DNA of 64,000 nucleotides from Edaphochlamys debaryana (Eukaryota > Chlorophyta > Chlorophyceae > Chlamydomonadales). The notes under the pieces were generated by a model, which was given only the letters and a program-made list of their open reading frames with translations, was not told the DNA's origin and made no database searches. A program made the position numbers and the translations under genes. Positions 11,715 to 22,649 of this stretch are shown here, piece by piece (positions within the stretch are counted from its first letter, which is position 1; each line of letters starts with the position of its first letter). The DNA lies in the NCBI GenBank assembly GCA_016858145.1, contig JAEHOE010000107.1, forward strand, positions 372,001 to 436,000. The letters run 5' to 3'.

Positions 11715-14397
11715 ATGCAGCACTTCGTAGCCTTGACCTTGGCCATCGCCGCCTGTCTGTTGGCCGGTGCAGCTGGTGAGTCGGGTCATGGCGTCGTCGT
11801 GGCATCGGCCGTGGCTGGGTGCGATGCGCTTGTCGGGCAGGCTGCGCTGGCCATTTCGTAGACAGCCTGGTTCAGTTCGATTTCATCTAAGGCCCCTGTC
11901 CCCCTTGGTTGTGTTCGCAGCTCAAGATGTCACGTAAGCGCGATTGGTATCTGGACGCAAGACTCGTCGCGCGCACTTTGCAGGCCGCGTTGACTCCCGG
12001 CGCCCTGGCGCGTCGCCCCCGATGCTGGATTACAATGCTTTGTAGCAGAAAAGCTTCGGCGCTCAAATTTAAGCCTCCATGCGACACGATTGATCGCACG
12101 CTCCCCCCAAAACCCCGCCCTCTCCCTTGCCGTCCCGCCCGCCATCCACCCCAACATCGCGACCCCAGTCCGAAATCTATCACGGAGTAAGTCGCAAGCC
12201 TGCCCCCCGCCCGTTACGACTTTCCCTCTGTGAAGCTCAGGCTTCTGAGGGCTTTGCTGTCACCCTCGCCTCGAGGCCCACTTTTCCCGCCACTCAGCTT
12301 GTCGAGCCCCGCCTGCGTGGCCGAAAAATATAATAACCCCCGCCCCGGCCCGCGCAGCTGCGACATGGGCCCCCGCTTCATGTGCATGAAGGACGCCGTC
12401 TGCCCCAAGTCCTGCCCCGGCCACCCGACTGCCGAGTGCATTGTCAAGGTATGTTACTTTGTAGGCTAGGCCAGGGCGTTCCTGGGGGGGCGTTCCTTGG
12501 GCAAGAGAGAGTTCCGCTCTGGCGCCTTGGCACAGCAAGGCACAGCCACCTCGATCACACAACATCCGGGCCCACACGTGCCTTTTTGACGCGTCGGCAT
12601 CTCGGCACAGCCCTTGTGACTCGGCGTAAATACTGCCAGCCGTTATAACCAGACGTCTGGCCCTGTGCTGGCAGGTGTGCAGCCTGACGGGGTACCGCGG
12701 CGTGGACCTGAAGGCCTGCACCCCCATCTGGTAAGCTCTGGCGCGCTTGTGCTACTAGCCACGCCCGGTAGACACGGCTGCGTTCCCTCTAGCTTCCTTC
12801 AAGCCCAGAGCTCTGAGTTAACAGGTCTGTCCATGTTGTCTGCCCGTCTCGCGCGCTCTAGGTATGAACCCAGCACCGGAGACCTGGTGACCTGTGACGC
12901 CCCCGAGGAGGACGAGACGTCAACTGAGATCACCGACATCAACACGTGAGCACGTACTGCATCCTGCATCTATGTACCGATAGATCTAGCCCTCGTTTCG
13001 TTTGCTTGTCACTGCAGCGGGCAGGAGGCGGACCCTTGCAGCAGGCATGCGGAAGTGCGCCGGGGGCCCTGCGCGGCTACGCCATGGCCCCTGCCTGCTG
13101 CAAGCCCTCTCCCTGCTGCGACTTGCGTTTAGATTAGAGCAAAGCGCAATGCAGAGCAGAACACGATGGCCCCTGCCGCAAGCCCTCTCCGTGCTGCGAC
13201 TTGCGCTGCGTCTGTGTCCCTCCTCTGGGCACGACATCCCTGCAGGTGCCCCCCGGGCGGCATCCGCGCTCTGTGTGCTCAGACCGCCGTCTGCCCCGCC
13301 AAGTGCCCCGGCCACGCGAAGGCCAAGTGCATTGTCAAGGTGCGTGAATGCCGCACACATCCTTGGGACCCTGTTGGCGGAGCAATCGCCTGTCGGGCAG
13401 TGGTTTACTTCGTCACCGTGCGCTGTCCTGCACGTACCCTTGTCTTTGTGGATGCCCCCCGCCCAACACGGCCTCTCCTGCTCGGCTTTCCTTTTGCAGG
13501 TGTGCGCCGCCACTTATCGGGGCGTCGAGCTGCCCGCCTGCACCCCCATCTGGTGAGGCCAGCCTCAGCACGGGACAAAATGACCGCGTGGAGAGGGATT
13601 AACATGGAGCATGCAGAGGCACTAACCGCGCAAAACCCATGCATTATCTGCAGGTATATGCCCAAGTCTGGCGACCTGGTCACGTGCGGCGAGCCCCGCC
13701 GCAAGAAGGACACCAAGGGCGCCGCCGACATCAACAGGCAAGCCAGGGACAAGCAAGGGCACTAGGGCAGGCCGGAGCCAGTGTATCCCAGCCAGGGGGG
13801 CATCAGATGGGGCATGCGCTGGGTCAGCAGAGCTGCACGCAATCGCGCCACAGCCCACAGGTTTGCGGGCTGAACCGCTACCCCGCCTCGCCCCTGCCGC
13901 CGCCCACGCAGCTGCGACGCGGGCCCCCGCTACATGTGCACCGCCACCGCCGTCTGCCCCGACACCTGCCCCGGCCACCCGACGGCCCAGTGTATCATCA
14001 AGGTGGGTCAGCGGAACGCCGCTGAGCGTGGCATGCTGGCCGCTGCTGTACGCCTATGTATGTGAGATGGGCACAGCATGGCTACACCGGCTGACCCGCT
14101 CCGTTCTGTTGCTCCTATCGGCCGCAGGTGTGCTCCTCCACCTACCGCGGCGAGAAGCTCTCCCCGTGCACCCCCATCTGGTGAGCAGCATGAGGGATTG
14201 CGGGTCAAAGGGACGCCAGCTTGTGTTGCGCTTCCTTCCTCCAACAGCTACACCCATCCCCACGTGCCCGCGTATGCCTCCAGCCCTCATCCACCACCCA
14301 CAATAATCCTGCCCTGGTTCCCATCCGGTGCAGGTACGAGCCGCTCACCGGAAAGCTGGTCAAGTGCGGCGCCCACCGCCGCGTGCTGCGGGACTGA
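11715..14397 (+). CDS. Secreted cysteine-rich protein of three tandem exon modules
   Basis: Eleven exons: 11715-11775, 11921-11933, 12358-12448, 12675-12730, 12862-12945, 13246-13339, 13500-13552, 13654-13737, 13912-14002, 14128-14180, 14334-14397; 247 residues predicted. Exon 1 encodes a signal peptide (MQHFVALTLAIAACLLAGAA). The rest is three copies of one module of about 75 residues, each made of three exons of near-equal length (91/56/84, 94/53/84, 91/53/64) and the same phases. Each module carries the pattern C-x-x-G-P/G, AVCP-x-x-CPGH, C-I-[VI]-K, YRG, ACTPIW or PCTPIW, then a W-Y/M-x-P-x-[ST]-G-x-L-V-x-C end. Cysteine spacing suggests disulfide-linked extracellular domains. I do not recognise a named family. 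The intron after exon 8 has a GC donor (AACAG|GCAAGC). The protein should enter the secretory pathway; role unknown. Confidence 0.78.
13738..13911 (+). other. GC-AG intron in the cysteine-rich gene
   Basis: The equivalent intron after the first module begins AC|GTGAGC, but here the exon ends AACAG and the intron starts GCAAGC. No GT in phase is available nearby, and joining at the GC restores the conserved CD-x-GPR reading frame. Confidence 0.65.
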
Positions 14398-14771
14398 AGC
14401 CCGAGCGAGGCTCGAGCGGGCCCAGAAAGCCAAGGCACAGGCCTCTGACTGTCGCCACAGCTAGTAGGCCCTCGGGTGCGGGGCCATGACGAGCGTCTGA
14501 CCCCAACAGCTTATTGTCTTTGTGTAGCCTGGTTATAGACGCGTACATAGTCCGCATGCTCTGCCCTTAGGCTCTCCCCGAACGGTGCCCTGCCGTGGCG
14601 ACCCAGATCGCCCAGATCCTCGAGTCGAATGGGCAGCGCTGGGAGAGACTTACCGTAGTACGACAGAGCAGTTGCATGAAGTAGGGGTTCGTGGTAGCTG
14701 CAATGTTGGTCGTGCGTGAGGACTGGGGTCTCAGTCCTCAACCCCACCACCGGCTTAGTCGTCCCCGCCCC

Positions 14772-14776
14772 TGTAA
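14772..14776 (+). terminator. TGTAA polyadenylation signal of the cysteine-rich gene
   Basis: TGTAA 375 bases past the stop codon. The remaining sequence to 15857 shows no coding evidence and should hold the 3' end of the convergent methyltransferase-like gene. Confidence 0.45.
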
Positions 14777-15857
14777 TCATTCCCGGTCAATTGCACAAGT
14801 GGGACCCGCAGCTGAGCTGAGTGCGAGCGTAGACAGTGCCTTGGCCCTGGATAAGCCCGGAAGAGGTGCAGGCCACTGCTGCGCCGTGGCGCTGCATGCA
14901 AGGGGGACCGGACCGCATCCTGCCCTCGCCCTTGCGTTCGCCTGCCGCGCGCTGTCCCTGCCAGGGGTCCCTGGTTCCGTCCCACCTGGAGAGCCAGCAG
15001 GTGCTCCTGCCGCCCCCAGCTTCGTTGGTCATTGCGTGTGCTGCTGAGGCCACTGAGCCGAACAAACGGCTCGCCTCTCCAACGACTGTACCCGAGAACG
15101 GCACAGTCAAGGGCGGGGGTGGGGAAGAAGAATTTGCACCCCATGCCACAAACGCTCCTGACCCCCTGACCCACCCACCCATGCCCTACGACGTGCGGCA
15201 GCACTGCATATGCACGAAATGTACGGCAACATTTTTTAATTCTGCAATCTGCATCTACTAACTGCTCTCCATGGGGTGCTCACCCCTGTGCGCTATTGTC
15301 TTGCAAGCCGTCCTGGGGCAAATGCGTCACACAACGACACACAACGAAGGTCCTACCGCACCTACCACCGTAGCGGCTAGTGCTTCTGACTCCTTGGCTG
15401 TGTGCCACACAACAGGGGGAGCGGGAATGGCACCCCACGTCTTCCGCAACGGCTGGCATGCCGACATGGCGGGTGATGCCAGGCCTGGACCCACCTCCCA
15501 ACCGCTGTACGTGGTGCTTAGGCATATCCGGAGTACAGACCTTGTCAATACACGCCTTCCTGCCCGCTCTTTACCTTGCTTGCCCGTGCCTCCTCAGGCC
15601 CCCAGCCCTGGTCAAGCCCAACACACGTTTTTTGTCAGCGCGCAGTTCAGCGGCATGCCCTCAGCGGCAATGCTACTCGTATGTTCGTTGGCTAGCTAGC
15701 AATCATTAGTAAAGTCAGTCCTGTCGTGGGTGGCGAGCCTGCAGTAAAGGATGGTGGTCATCCTCGCTCCCCAGTTGTCACTCGTCAGTTCAGTCAGTCC
15801 TGACCTTCCGTCCGTGGCGTTGTGGCCTGTGGCCAGCTTCACTCTTTTCCAAGCCCC

Positions 15858-18800
15858 TCACTTGACCCTCAGCAGATATCCATCCGTGTGGTGGGAGTAC
15901 ATGGGCCACTCTCGTGACTTGTCGACCACAAACATGTCGTTCTCCTGCAAAGACGGGGCGGATCAGTAATTACACCAAGTACGGCATGCGTGTGGCGGGC
16001 TCGCGGCAGGGGTTCTGCACTGCGGTAGCTTGCCTGGACGAACTGTCGAGCTGCAGCGCGGCTCTGAGGCTTCTTGAAGAGGCGGTCCAGCTTTGTGTCT
16101 TGCACGATGAGGTACGAGCCCTTAGTCACGTACTGTGGTCGGGTCAGCAGGGCGGCCAGCGACGGGTGAGTCAGCATGCCCGCTGGCGTTACCCCTACCC
16201 CATGATGACCGAGTTCTAGAAATCATCGTGGGCTGCTTGATTCGCATAGAGTGCGGCAAGGGGGAGGGAGCCAGATCCTGTCCTCGCACGCATCACCTCT
16301 CGGCGCCGTCCCAATCTGCGTGCTGGTCAGGGCCTCACCTTGTGTAGGGCGCGGCACTCGTTGAGGACTGTCTCATAGTCTGTCACGTATGGGAAGGGAT
16401 AGGAAGTGACGGTCGAGATTGGGGCACCTCCAGTTCTACAGTCCGGAGACAAGCAAGCAACGCCTAGATTAGGCCGGGGTGAACGAGGCTGAGCTGGCTA
16501 TCCCAGGAAAGCCACACACGCCCTGGTACTCACTGTGGTCCCCGTCAGCGCTGACCAGCACTGGCCCACCGTACTTGGCAATGGCAGCCTCAATGGCCTC
16601 GAGCGTGGCCTTGTCTGCGGGCGGGCGCGCGTGACGGGAATGGGGTGGAAAGGGGTGAAAAAGCGGGGCACGGAGAGAGCGTGCGGGGGGGCGGGGGGCA
16701 TGGGGGGGGGGGCGTGCCCGGGCCCCATACTTCGGCGTCTTTGAACGGGCAGGTGCCCGGTCCCTGACTTGCTTGCGCCTGCGATTGCACCTGAATCCAG
16801 ATCCGCAGGCCCCTCGCCCGAAAGGTGGCTTCTTGCGGAATCCCGTCAAGCCGTCGCGCGTGCGCTCACCCAGGCTCAGCCCCTGGTGGAATTGGACATA
16901 CCTGCGAGGCAGGTCAGGGCCAGGCCAGGGCGGGCAGGGGCAGGGGGCTGAGCATGAAGACTAAGAGATCAGGACTGCCGAAGACCAAGTGCTTAGGGAC
17001 AGCCAGGCCGCCTGGTAACGTTCGGGAGTACAGGCAAGGGAAGGCCGATGCCCAGTTCCTCGCCGCCGAGCGCGGCCCCACGGTCTTCCGGAACTGGCAA
17101 ACGCACTTCTTCCTGCGCACGTGGAGAGGCAAGCAGGGCAGGGTTGGTCAAGGCATGATCACGGAAGCAACCGCACCGGCTCCAACCTGCAGGGTGGGAC
17201 CCGCCGCACGCACCAGAGGGGGCTATCGCCAGCGAACGTGCACTTGGGGCAGAGATTCTTGGCAGCAGCGTCCCTGCACCGAGCGAGAGCAGGAGAGCGC
17301 CAAGGGTCAGGAGAATGACAGCGAAGCAAGGAGCACCGCGGGGCGTGGGTAGGCAGATGCGCTTCGTGTGCGCAAGCGTGCTCAAGCACGGCCGCGGCCA
17401 AGGTAGGCTGTGGCTGGCGGCCTACCCCGTTCCCGCAGCCCATCACATAGGCCACAAAGGTCTGGGCACTCCCCGTCACCCACCAGTTGTCGGTGAACAT
17501 CTTGGGATCTGCAGCGGAGAAGGGCCGGGGTGGGGGACCCACATACGACAGGGGGACTCAGCCCTAACAGCCTTGGACCCCCCAGGTTCTGTCCATTGTC
17601 GCACATCGACCCGCTCGCTGTCCAGTTGCCGCTTATGTCAGCGTTTCTCCCCAGCCAAAACCCACCAACGGTCAGAACAATCGCCTGCCCCGGCTCCGCG
17701 TAAGCCGACATGATGTGTGCGAAGAACAGCGCGCTGCCGCCCACATTGGTCCCAATGTCAACGATCACGCGGGGCTTCACGTCCCACACGATCTGTTGAA
17801 TAACAGTTGCGTCGCTGGGATCCTGCCGGTGCCGGGCAGTGAAAGGGGGCCACATTGGAGCGGACACGGTCAATCTCCCCTGTTCTTACAGCCCGTGCCT
17901 TCCCCTTCCCCTGAGCCCTGAGCGTATCGCATCAGATGTAATGCTGGCCCGCACGGCAGTCTTCCCAACCCTACCTGCTGACATTGCACCCCTAGCCACG
18001 AGCCCACGGAGAACAGGTGCTGCGGGGCGGCGCAATGGCGTGCAGAGTTGTCATGCGGCAGCATACAATAACAGGGGGTGCCCACCCCGCTAAACCGGGC
18101 GCAGGCGAGGCGCCTCACCCTCGTTTCAAACAGGGTGTCATAGCCGTATAGGATATCGTCAATCCTGGAGTTAGAGGGGGAAGGGTCAGGATCGTAATTG
18201 TAAGCCTGACACCAGTACCGGGACCCAGATCCTAACCCCTCCCCGTTCGCCTGCATGTCATTACCTCATCTGGTGGCCATTGTTGAGAGATATGATCTGC
18301 AATGCAATGCAACAGCATGGCTTGATTGCAAAGCCCAAAGCGAAATCGGGAACGCCGCCGCCGCAGGCCCGCAATGTACCCCGTGAGGCCAAGTGAGGGC
18401 CTGGACATGCGGTGCATGTCGTTTCCCACCTGCTCTCATGCAGTTCTGCGTGGCAATTCTCACCTGCTCCCCGTCTTTGAAGGAGCTGTTCGGGTCGTAA
18501 GGCCACCTAGTAGCGAGGGCCGGGAGGGGCTGCCGGGTCAGATGGTTGGCTTGCGTGCGGCTACTCAGGTGGCAACGGCAGCCAGCGAAGAGCTCGCTTC
18601 CCAGCCAGGCTCATGCGTTGTTCTGACAGACTGCTGCGAGGAACCTACACGCCAGGCTCCGCCGCGGCTCGCGAAGAAATGGCGTTCGACTTCGGGCCGG
18701 GGACTTGGGCAACCTGCTGAGCCAGAAGCTTCGCCATCTCCGCAATGGCTTGCTGCTGTTGGTGTTGCAAAAACAGCATCTGCTGTGCCTGGTGTTGCTG

Positions 18801-18917
18801 CAGCTGTTGCTGCCCACGAAACTGGAGCAGGAGCACCGGCGCTAGCACAAGCGCGATAGCCACTGCCACCTCGGCAACTCTCCAGCCAAAGCGCTCGCGG
18901 AACTCTGAAGCTGCCAT
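15858..18917 (-). CDS. CmcI-family (cephalosporin hydroxylase/sugar O-methyltransferase-like) type II membrane enzyme
   Basis: Exons: 18917 to about 18691, then 18506-18464, 18296-18265, 18164-18119, 17822-17666, 17508-17426, 17257-17214, 17112-17107, 16901-16870, 16614-16534, 16379-16339, 16132-16034, 15944-15858. The start (MAASEFRERFGW) leads into a membrane anchor (VAVAIALVLAPVLLLQF), then a Gln-rich coiled-coil-like stretch. The catalytic domain follows the CmcI order: YDPNSSFKDGEQ, DDILYGYDTLFETR, VIVDIGTNVGGSALFF (SAM-binding glycine loop), KYGGPVLVSADGDH (metal/acidic motif), YETVLNECRALHK, VTKGSYLIVQDTKLDRLF and a C-terminal VDKSREWPM segment. Bacterial relatives include rhamnosyl O-methyltransferases and CmcI; substrate here is unknown. 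The junction of exons 1 and 2 is unresolved: the only phase-2 donor is a weak AA|GTCGAA. One exon is only 6 bases and the last intron has a GC donor. Convergent with the cysteine-rich gene. Confidence 0.75.
15945..16033 (-). other. GC-AG intron, last intron of the CmcI-like gene
   Basis: Exon ends TTCGTCCAG and the intron begins GCAAGC on the minus strand; the acceptor is TTTGCAG before GAGAACGAC. The joined frame gives the expected C-terminal segment and stop. Confidence 0.6.
17107..17112 (-). other. Predicted 6-base microexon of the CmcI-like gene
   Basis: The preceding exon ends CTC TG and the next starts G TAT GTC. Between them the minus strand reads GCGCAG|GAAGAA|GTGCGT, a perfect acceptor and donor around six bases. 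Including it yields DSPLW-KK-YVQFHQG without changing frame. The alternative is direct joining (LWYVQF) or an 81-base exon 17112-17032. Confidence 0.5.
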
Positions 18918-19550
18918 TCAAAGCGGGATATGATATGGCTAAGGATTATGGCTAATTGGCTGTGCGCGCGTGTCTTTAGTGCCTCGTAGTGCCCGGTCTG
19001 CGCTGTGCTGTGAGTTGTTGCTCTGCTTGCGTCGACAACTCGCGCAGGTGCGGGATCGAGATCGAGCAGCAGGTTACAACAGCCAGAGAAAGCCCACTAC
19101 GACTGTCAATTGAGAATGCCAAATCGGATTCAGTGGCGTCAGTATGACCTCTGGCGCTGCCTGGCGCGACGAGCGGACCCGGGGTGTGGGCATTTGACAA
19201 AACGATTGGCGAGGAAATGTGTGAAGCGTCCCAAGCGAGCACACTTCACACACAGATCGGGCGTCGGGGCGAGAGGTCGTGGGCCTGGAATGTGCCATAG
19301 TGGCAAAAGTGGCACGTTAGGGCAGGAGGGGCCCTCCTCCTGCCCTGCGTTAGGGCACGCTGCCTTGAGCGCAGGACCAGGGGTGGAGCGCAGGACCCCT
19401 GCGCAGGACTGTCCACCCGCGGTCTCCGGCTGATCTCCCTGCATGTACAAGAGAAGGCGTACTGGGCACCCTGGACCCTGCACAATTATTTGCACCCCCT
19501 CGTCCTGCCGCTGCCACCCCGTCCGTTTCCCCCCTCGCCCCCTTCCGGAC
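18918..19550. other. Intergenic, promoter side of the CmcI-like gene
   Basis: No coding signal supported. Leads into the repeat-rich block from 19.5 kb. Confidence 0.4.
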
Positions 19551-19552
19551 GT

Positions 19553-19630
19553 GCCCCGGGCGGCATCCGCGCTCTGTGTGCTCTGTGTGTACAGTCTGCC
19601 GTCTGTCCCAAGAAGTGCCCAGGGCTTGGA
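19553..19630 (+). pseudogene. Stray degenerate exon copy of the cysteine-rich module
   Basis: Closely matches the exon at 13246-13339 (GGIRALCA, AVCPKKCPG in translation) with a short insertion. The match stops inside the CPGH motif, no sister exons follow, and the MITE begins 50 bases later. This is an isolated, non-functional duplicate exon. Confidence 0.7.
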
Positions 19631-19680
19631 ATAGGTGCTGCAGTGGCGGTGTTTGGACACGGTGGGGCTTGGCCCCAGAC

Positions 19681-20076
19681 CAGTGCTGGTATCTTCCGTC
19701 AGGACCTTCTGGCTGGCAGCCAGAAACCTCCCCTGCGAGGCCCGAAACCTTCTGGCCATGGGAGCCAGAACACCCCCCCTGGGAGGCCCAGATCCTTCTG
19801 GCTGGGTACGAGGGGGACGTGCGGGGCCGGTCCAAATGCTCTCCTCCGGGTGCAAACGTGCGTTCCGGCCCTCGGCGCGTGCAGATGCTAGGCCGCGTAG
19901 CCCTTTCGGTCCCACCCTGGCCCCTCGTGCCCCATGTCCACAAGTATGGAGCCAGAACACCCCCCCTCCGAGGCCCAAATCCTTCTGGCTCACAGCCAGA
20001 AGCCCCCTGCTGACGGGCCGAAAGTCTTTTTCTAACAAAGACGAAAAAGAAAGAAAAGAACATCTTACCAGCACTG
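19681..20076 (+). mobile_element. hAT-type MITE, copy 1
   Basis: Begins CAGTGCTGGTATCTTC and ends with the imperfect reverse complement (...CATCTTACCAGCACTG). It is flanked by a perfect 8-base target-site duplication, CCCCAGAC at 19673-19680 and 20077-20084. CAG-beginning inverted termini with 8-base duplications are the hallmark of hAT transposons. At 396 bases it has no room for a transposase, so it is non-autonomous. The inside carries many short CCTTCTGGC/GCCAGAA palindromic motifs. Confidence 0.88.
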
Positions 20077-20254
20077 CCCCAGACTGGCTTCGGCCTGCTG
20101 ATTCTATCCTCGTGCCCCGTGTAGGGCGGGTGCTTCATATTCTTTGGCTCGGTTGGAGTAGGTGCAGACTCGGTGTTGGACTCTCCCTTACGGAGCGCCT
20201 GGGGTCGGGGGAAGTTGACTCTCTCCCGATCTCCCCCTTATGCGGGGTAATTCA

Positions 20255-20330
20255 AGACAACGGGGCGAAGTGCCGCGGAGTCGTGGCATTGCATTTCGTA
20301 GGCCGATGCAAAGTGCCTGAGCGGGGCCGG
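20255..20330 (+). repeat. Dispersed repeat, copy 1
   Basis: Shares a diverged stretch of about 75 bases (core GCATTTCGTAGGCCGATGCA) with 28665-28725. Origin unknown; may belong to an unrecognised transposon. Confidence 0.6.
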
Positions 20331-20459
20331 CAGCTTGCTGCCCGCTGGCCGCAACCCTGTAGCGCGTCATTCCTAATGGGGCAACACCTGAACGTCTAGA
20401 AGTGCGAAATGTTGGCTATGGGGCCGCACACGCCTGGCACGTGTGTTGACTGGGCGGAA

Positions 20460-21390
20460 ACGGCGTGGGCTGCGATGGCTAATGTGGCGGCGCTGCGGGC
20501 GGGGCCTTCGGCCGCTGCGCCGCCGCCGCCGGGGCCCGTTAGGGTCTTCGATACGCCACCCCAAGACCCTGGGCGTCCGCTTCTCCAAAGCCGACGATCT
20601 GCCTCCTGCCTCCCTGGCGGCCGCCCTTGAGGTGCTGCCCCGGATCGCGTCCCTGCCTCTCTCCGCTTTTGGCCGAGCGGCGGCTGCCAGCGGCATGCGG
20701 TAAGCCGAGTCCTCTACCACCTCGCTCGATCGAGTTCTCTGGCTTGCCGCCTGAAGACGAGCTAGAGGCCTTCCTCAAAGCAGTCTCGGGCCGTTCCGCC
20801 TGGTGCCCCTGCCGAGGCCCCGCGCCGTGGGGCTGGTATCATATCAGTCGTGCCTGGGGGTGGAGGTGATGGCCGGGGAGGCGGCAAGTGGTGGGAGGGA
20901 GGGGGCTGCGTGGAGCGGTGGAGCACGTTGCAAGCTCGGCTTCGGGCTTCTGCCCCTGGTGGAGCACGTGCGTGCGTGGGCGGCACGCGGTGCTGGCAGC
21001 TCGGCTGCTGCTGGGCACGCACTTGCCGACTTGCGGCCTCCTGCGTCCTGCCCCTCACTCCGCCGAGGACTACGGTGGCGCTCGCACTGCTGCGGCGGGC
21101 CTGCCCCGGCGCCCGCCCGCCCCTTGGGCCATATTCCCACGCCGTGGATGCAAGCAGCAACGGAGGTGGTAGAGAACCCTGACCTTTTCATTATGCCCGG
21201 CCCGGACCTGGCCTGGAAACAAGAACTTGGACAGACGCTTGTGCCAGCGGGTAGGCTGTCGGTGAGCTTGGCCACTGCCCTGCAGAAGGAGTCCGCTTTT
21301 GAGTATGTGCAAGGCAAGCATTCAGGTTGGCTCGCCCCTTCAGGGGCAAAGACAGGGCTTTTGGGGTCAAAGGCACCCCCCGGCCCTTAA
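20460..21390 (+). mobile_element. L1-like LINE remnant (C-terminal reverse transcriptase region)
   Basis: Frame-broken coding matches in order: LGVRFSKADDLPPASLAAAL, PLSAFGRAAAASGM, SRVLYHLARSS, FSGLPPEDELEAFLKAVSG, GFGLLPLVEHVRA, AARLLLGTHLPTC. This series is the conserved region downstream of the reverse-transcriptase catalytic core in algal L1-like elements. At least three frameshifts separate the pieces, so it is dead. No RT catalytic box or endonuclease was seen upstream: a typical 5'-truncated copy. Confidence 0.65.
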
Positions 21391-21399
21391 TTTGATTCG

Positions 21400-22310
21400 C
21401 CCCGGATTTAAGTTGAACGGAGCAAAGGGGACGAGATGGGGGAGCGAGAATAGAGTTCTCCGCTCTAGGAATAGGCGCTGGACGGCGGCGCAGGCGTGGC
21501 GCTGGGGGTAATGCAAAGGCCGCGATTTCCCCCTCGCAAGTATAAGCGATCCGCCCATTCGGTCCGGCGCCGCGAACGCTGTTGCGAGCTACCTCGCAAG
21601 AGGCAACCGGTTGTATACGCTGTGTCCACCCGGATGGCCGCATGTCCCAGCGCATGTCCGTCACGACCATACTTTGCAAACGGCGCCGACGACGCCGCAT
21701 GGCAGGCCCAATGTCAAGACAGCGAAGCGTCCTCACATAACGGCTTAACGTCCAGGAAGTCGCCGGAACGTGTTGACGCCGGCGTGTTCATCCCGAGCCG
21801 TGAACAAGCCGGAGACGTAGCGAGACCGCAAGCACGGATGCCAATACCATGAACACTCGTGAGCGCCTCTCGGACTGCAGCCATTTTACCCCACAGCCTT
21901 CCCACCCCATCACGCCACGTGACATACAGGGCTGAGGGGATTTCCGGAAGGCGGCACGCCAATCACGTCTCAAGCGGCTGTGTTTCTTTCTCGGGGGGCG
22001 AGCCCGCCTCGCTGCGCAGCAGGACGTTTTGTGGCAGAGGCGCTGAGTAACGGGGCTAATGGGGCGGAAGCGGTGGGGGCGAGGGCATGCATGGGAGGAA
22101 GCCGCGGGGGCGGGGGCATGGTAGGAGGGGGCGGAGGGGATGGGCACGGTGGGGCCGAGGAGACCGGAGGGGGTGGAGGCGGCGGCGGGGGCTGGGGCAG
22201 AGGAGGAGGCGGCCGGCGGGGCCGGAGGGATGACAAGTTGGTCAAAATCCCTCGTTTCGGGAAAGTCGCGATGGGAGCTTTTATAGGCTCCAAGTCAACC
22301 TGGACTAGGC
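21400..22310. other. Uncharacterised stretch
   Basis: Overlapping shadow frames on both strands, purine-rich GGGGGC repeats at 22060-22240; no exon structure or known domain seen. Confidence 0.3.
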
Positions 22311-22320
22311 TGCGAGTTAA

Positions 22321-22453
22321 CCTGGTTGACCCCCCGCCTAATCCACACGTCTCCCCGCCTAATCCTGGTTGACCCCCCGCCTAATCCTGGTTGACCCTCC
22401 GCCTAATCCTGGTTGACCCCCCGCCTAATCCTGGTTGACTTGCCGAGTCAACC
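22321..22453. repeat. 22-bp tandem repeat ending in a hairpin
   Basis: The unit starting CCTGGTTGAC and ending GCCTAAT recurs with 22-base spacing at 22364, 22386, 22408 and 22430, with an outlying copy at 22321. The array ends in a perfect hairpin GGTTGACT-TGCCG-AGTCAACC (22433-22453). Confidence 0.85.
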
Positions 22454-22649
22454 CGGATACCGTGCGACCGCCCTCAACCAACACTGCGTTCCGCACTTCC
22501 AGCGCTGACCCAAGGGGACAGAGCGGGTAGAGTCACGGTAGGGCGCCATTACAGCTACCACCGAGGACGGCCATGGCAGTGTCCCATCCCAGCACGCCCC
22601 TGCCAGAACCACCAGGGGGGCACACGCCTCCTGCCAACCTCGGCCCATC

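Noticed and set aside
12172..12189. 18-base extra exon in the cysteine-rich gene
   Set aside because: Splice-like borders and frame-neutral, but the other modules have no equivalent and nothing else supports it.
17032..17112. 81-base exon in the CmcI-like gene
   Set aside because: Phase-compatible, but it inserts a Cys/Arg-rich stretch in a conserved segment; the 6-base microexon gives a better family match.
19139..20138. Long minus-strand frames across the first MITE
   Set aside because: They run through both inverted termini and the target duplication of a transposon; not a gene.
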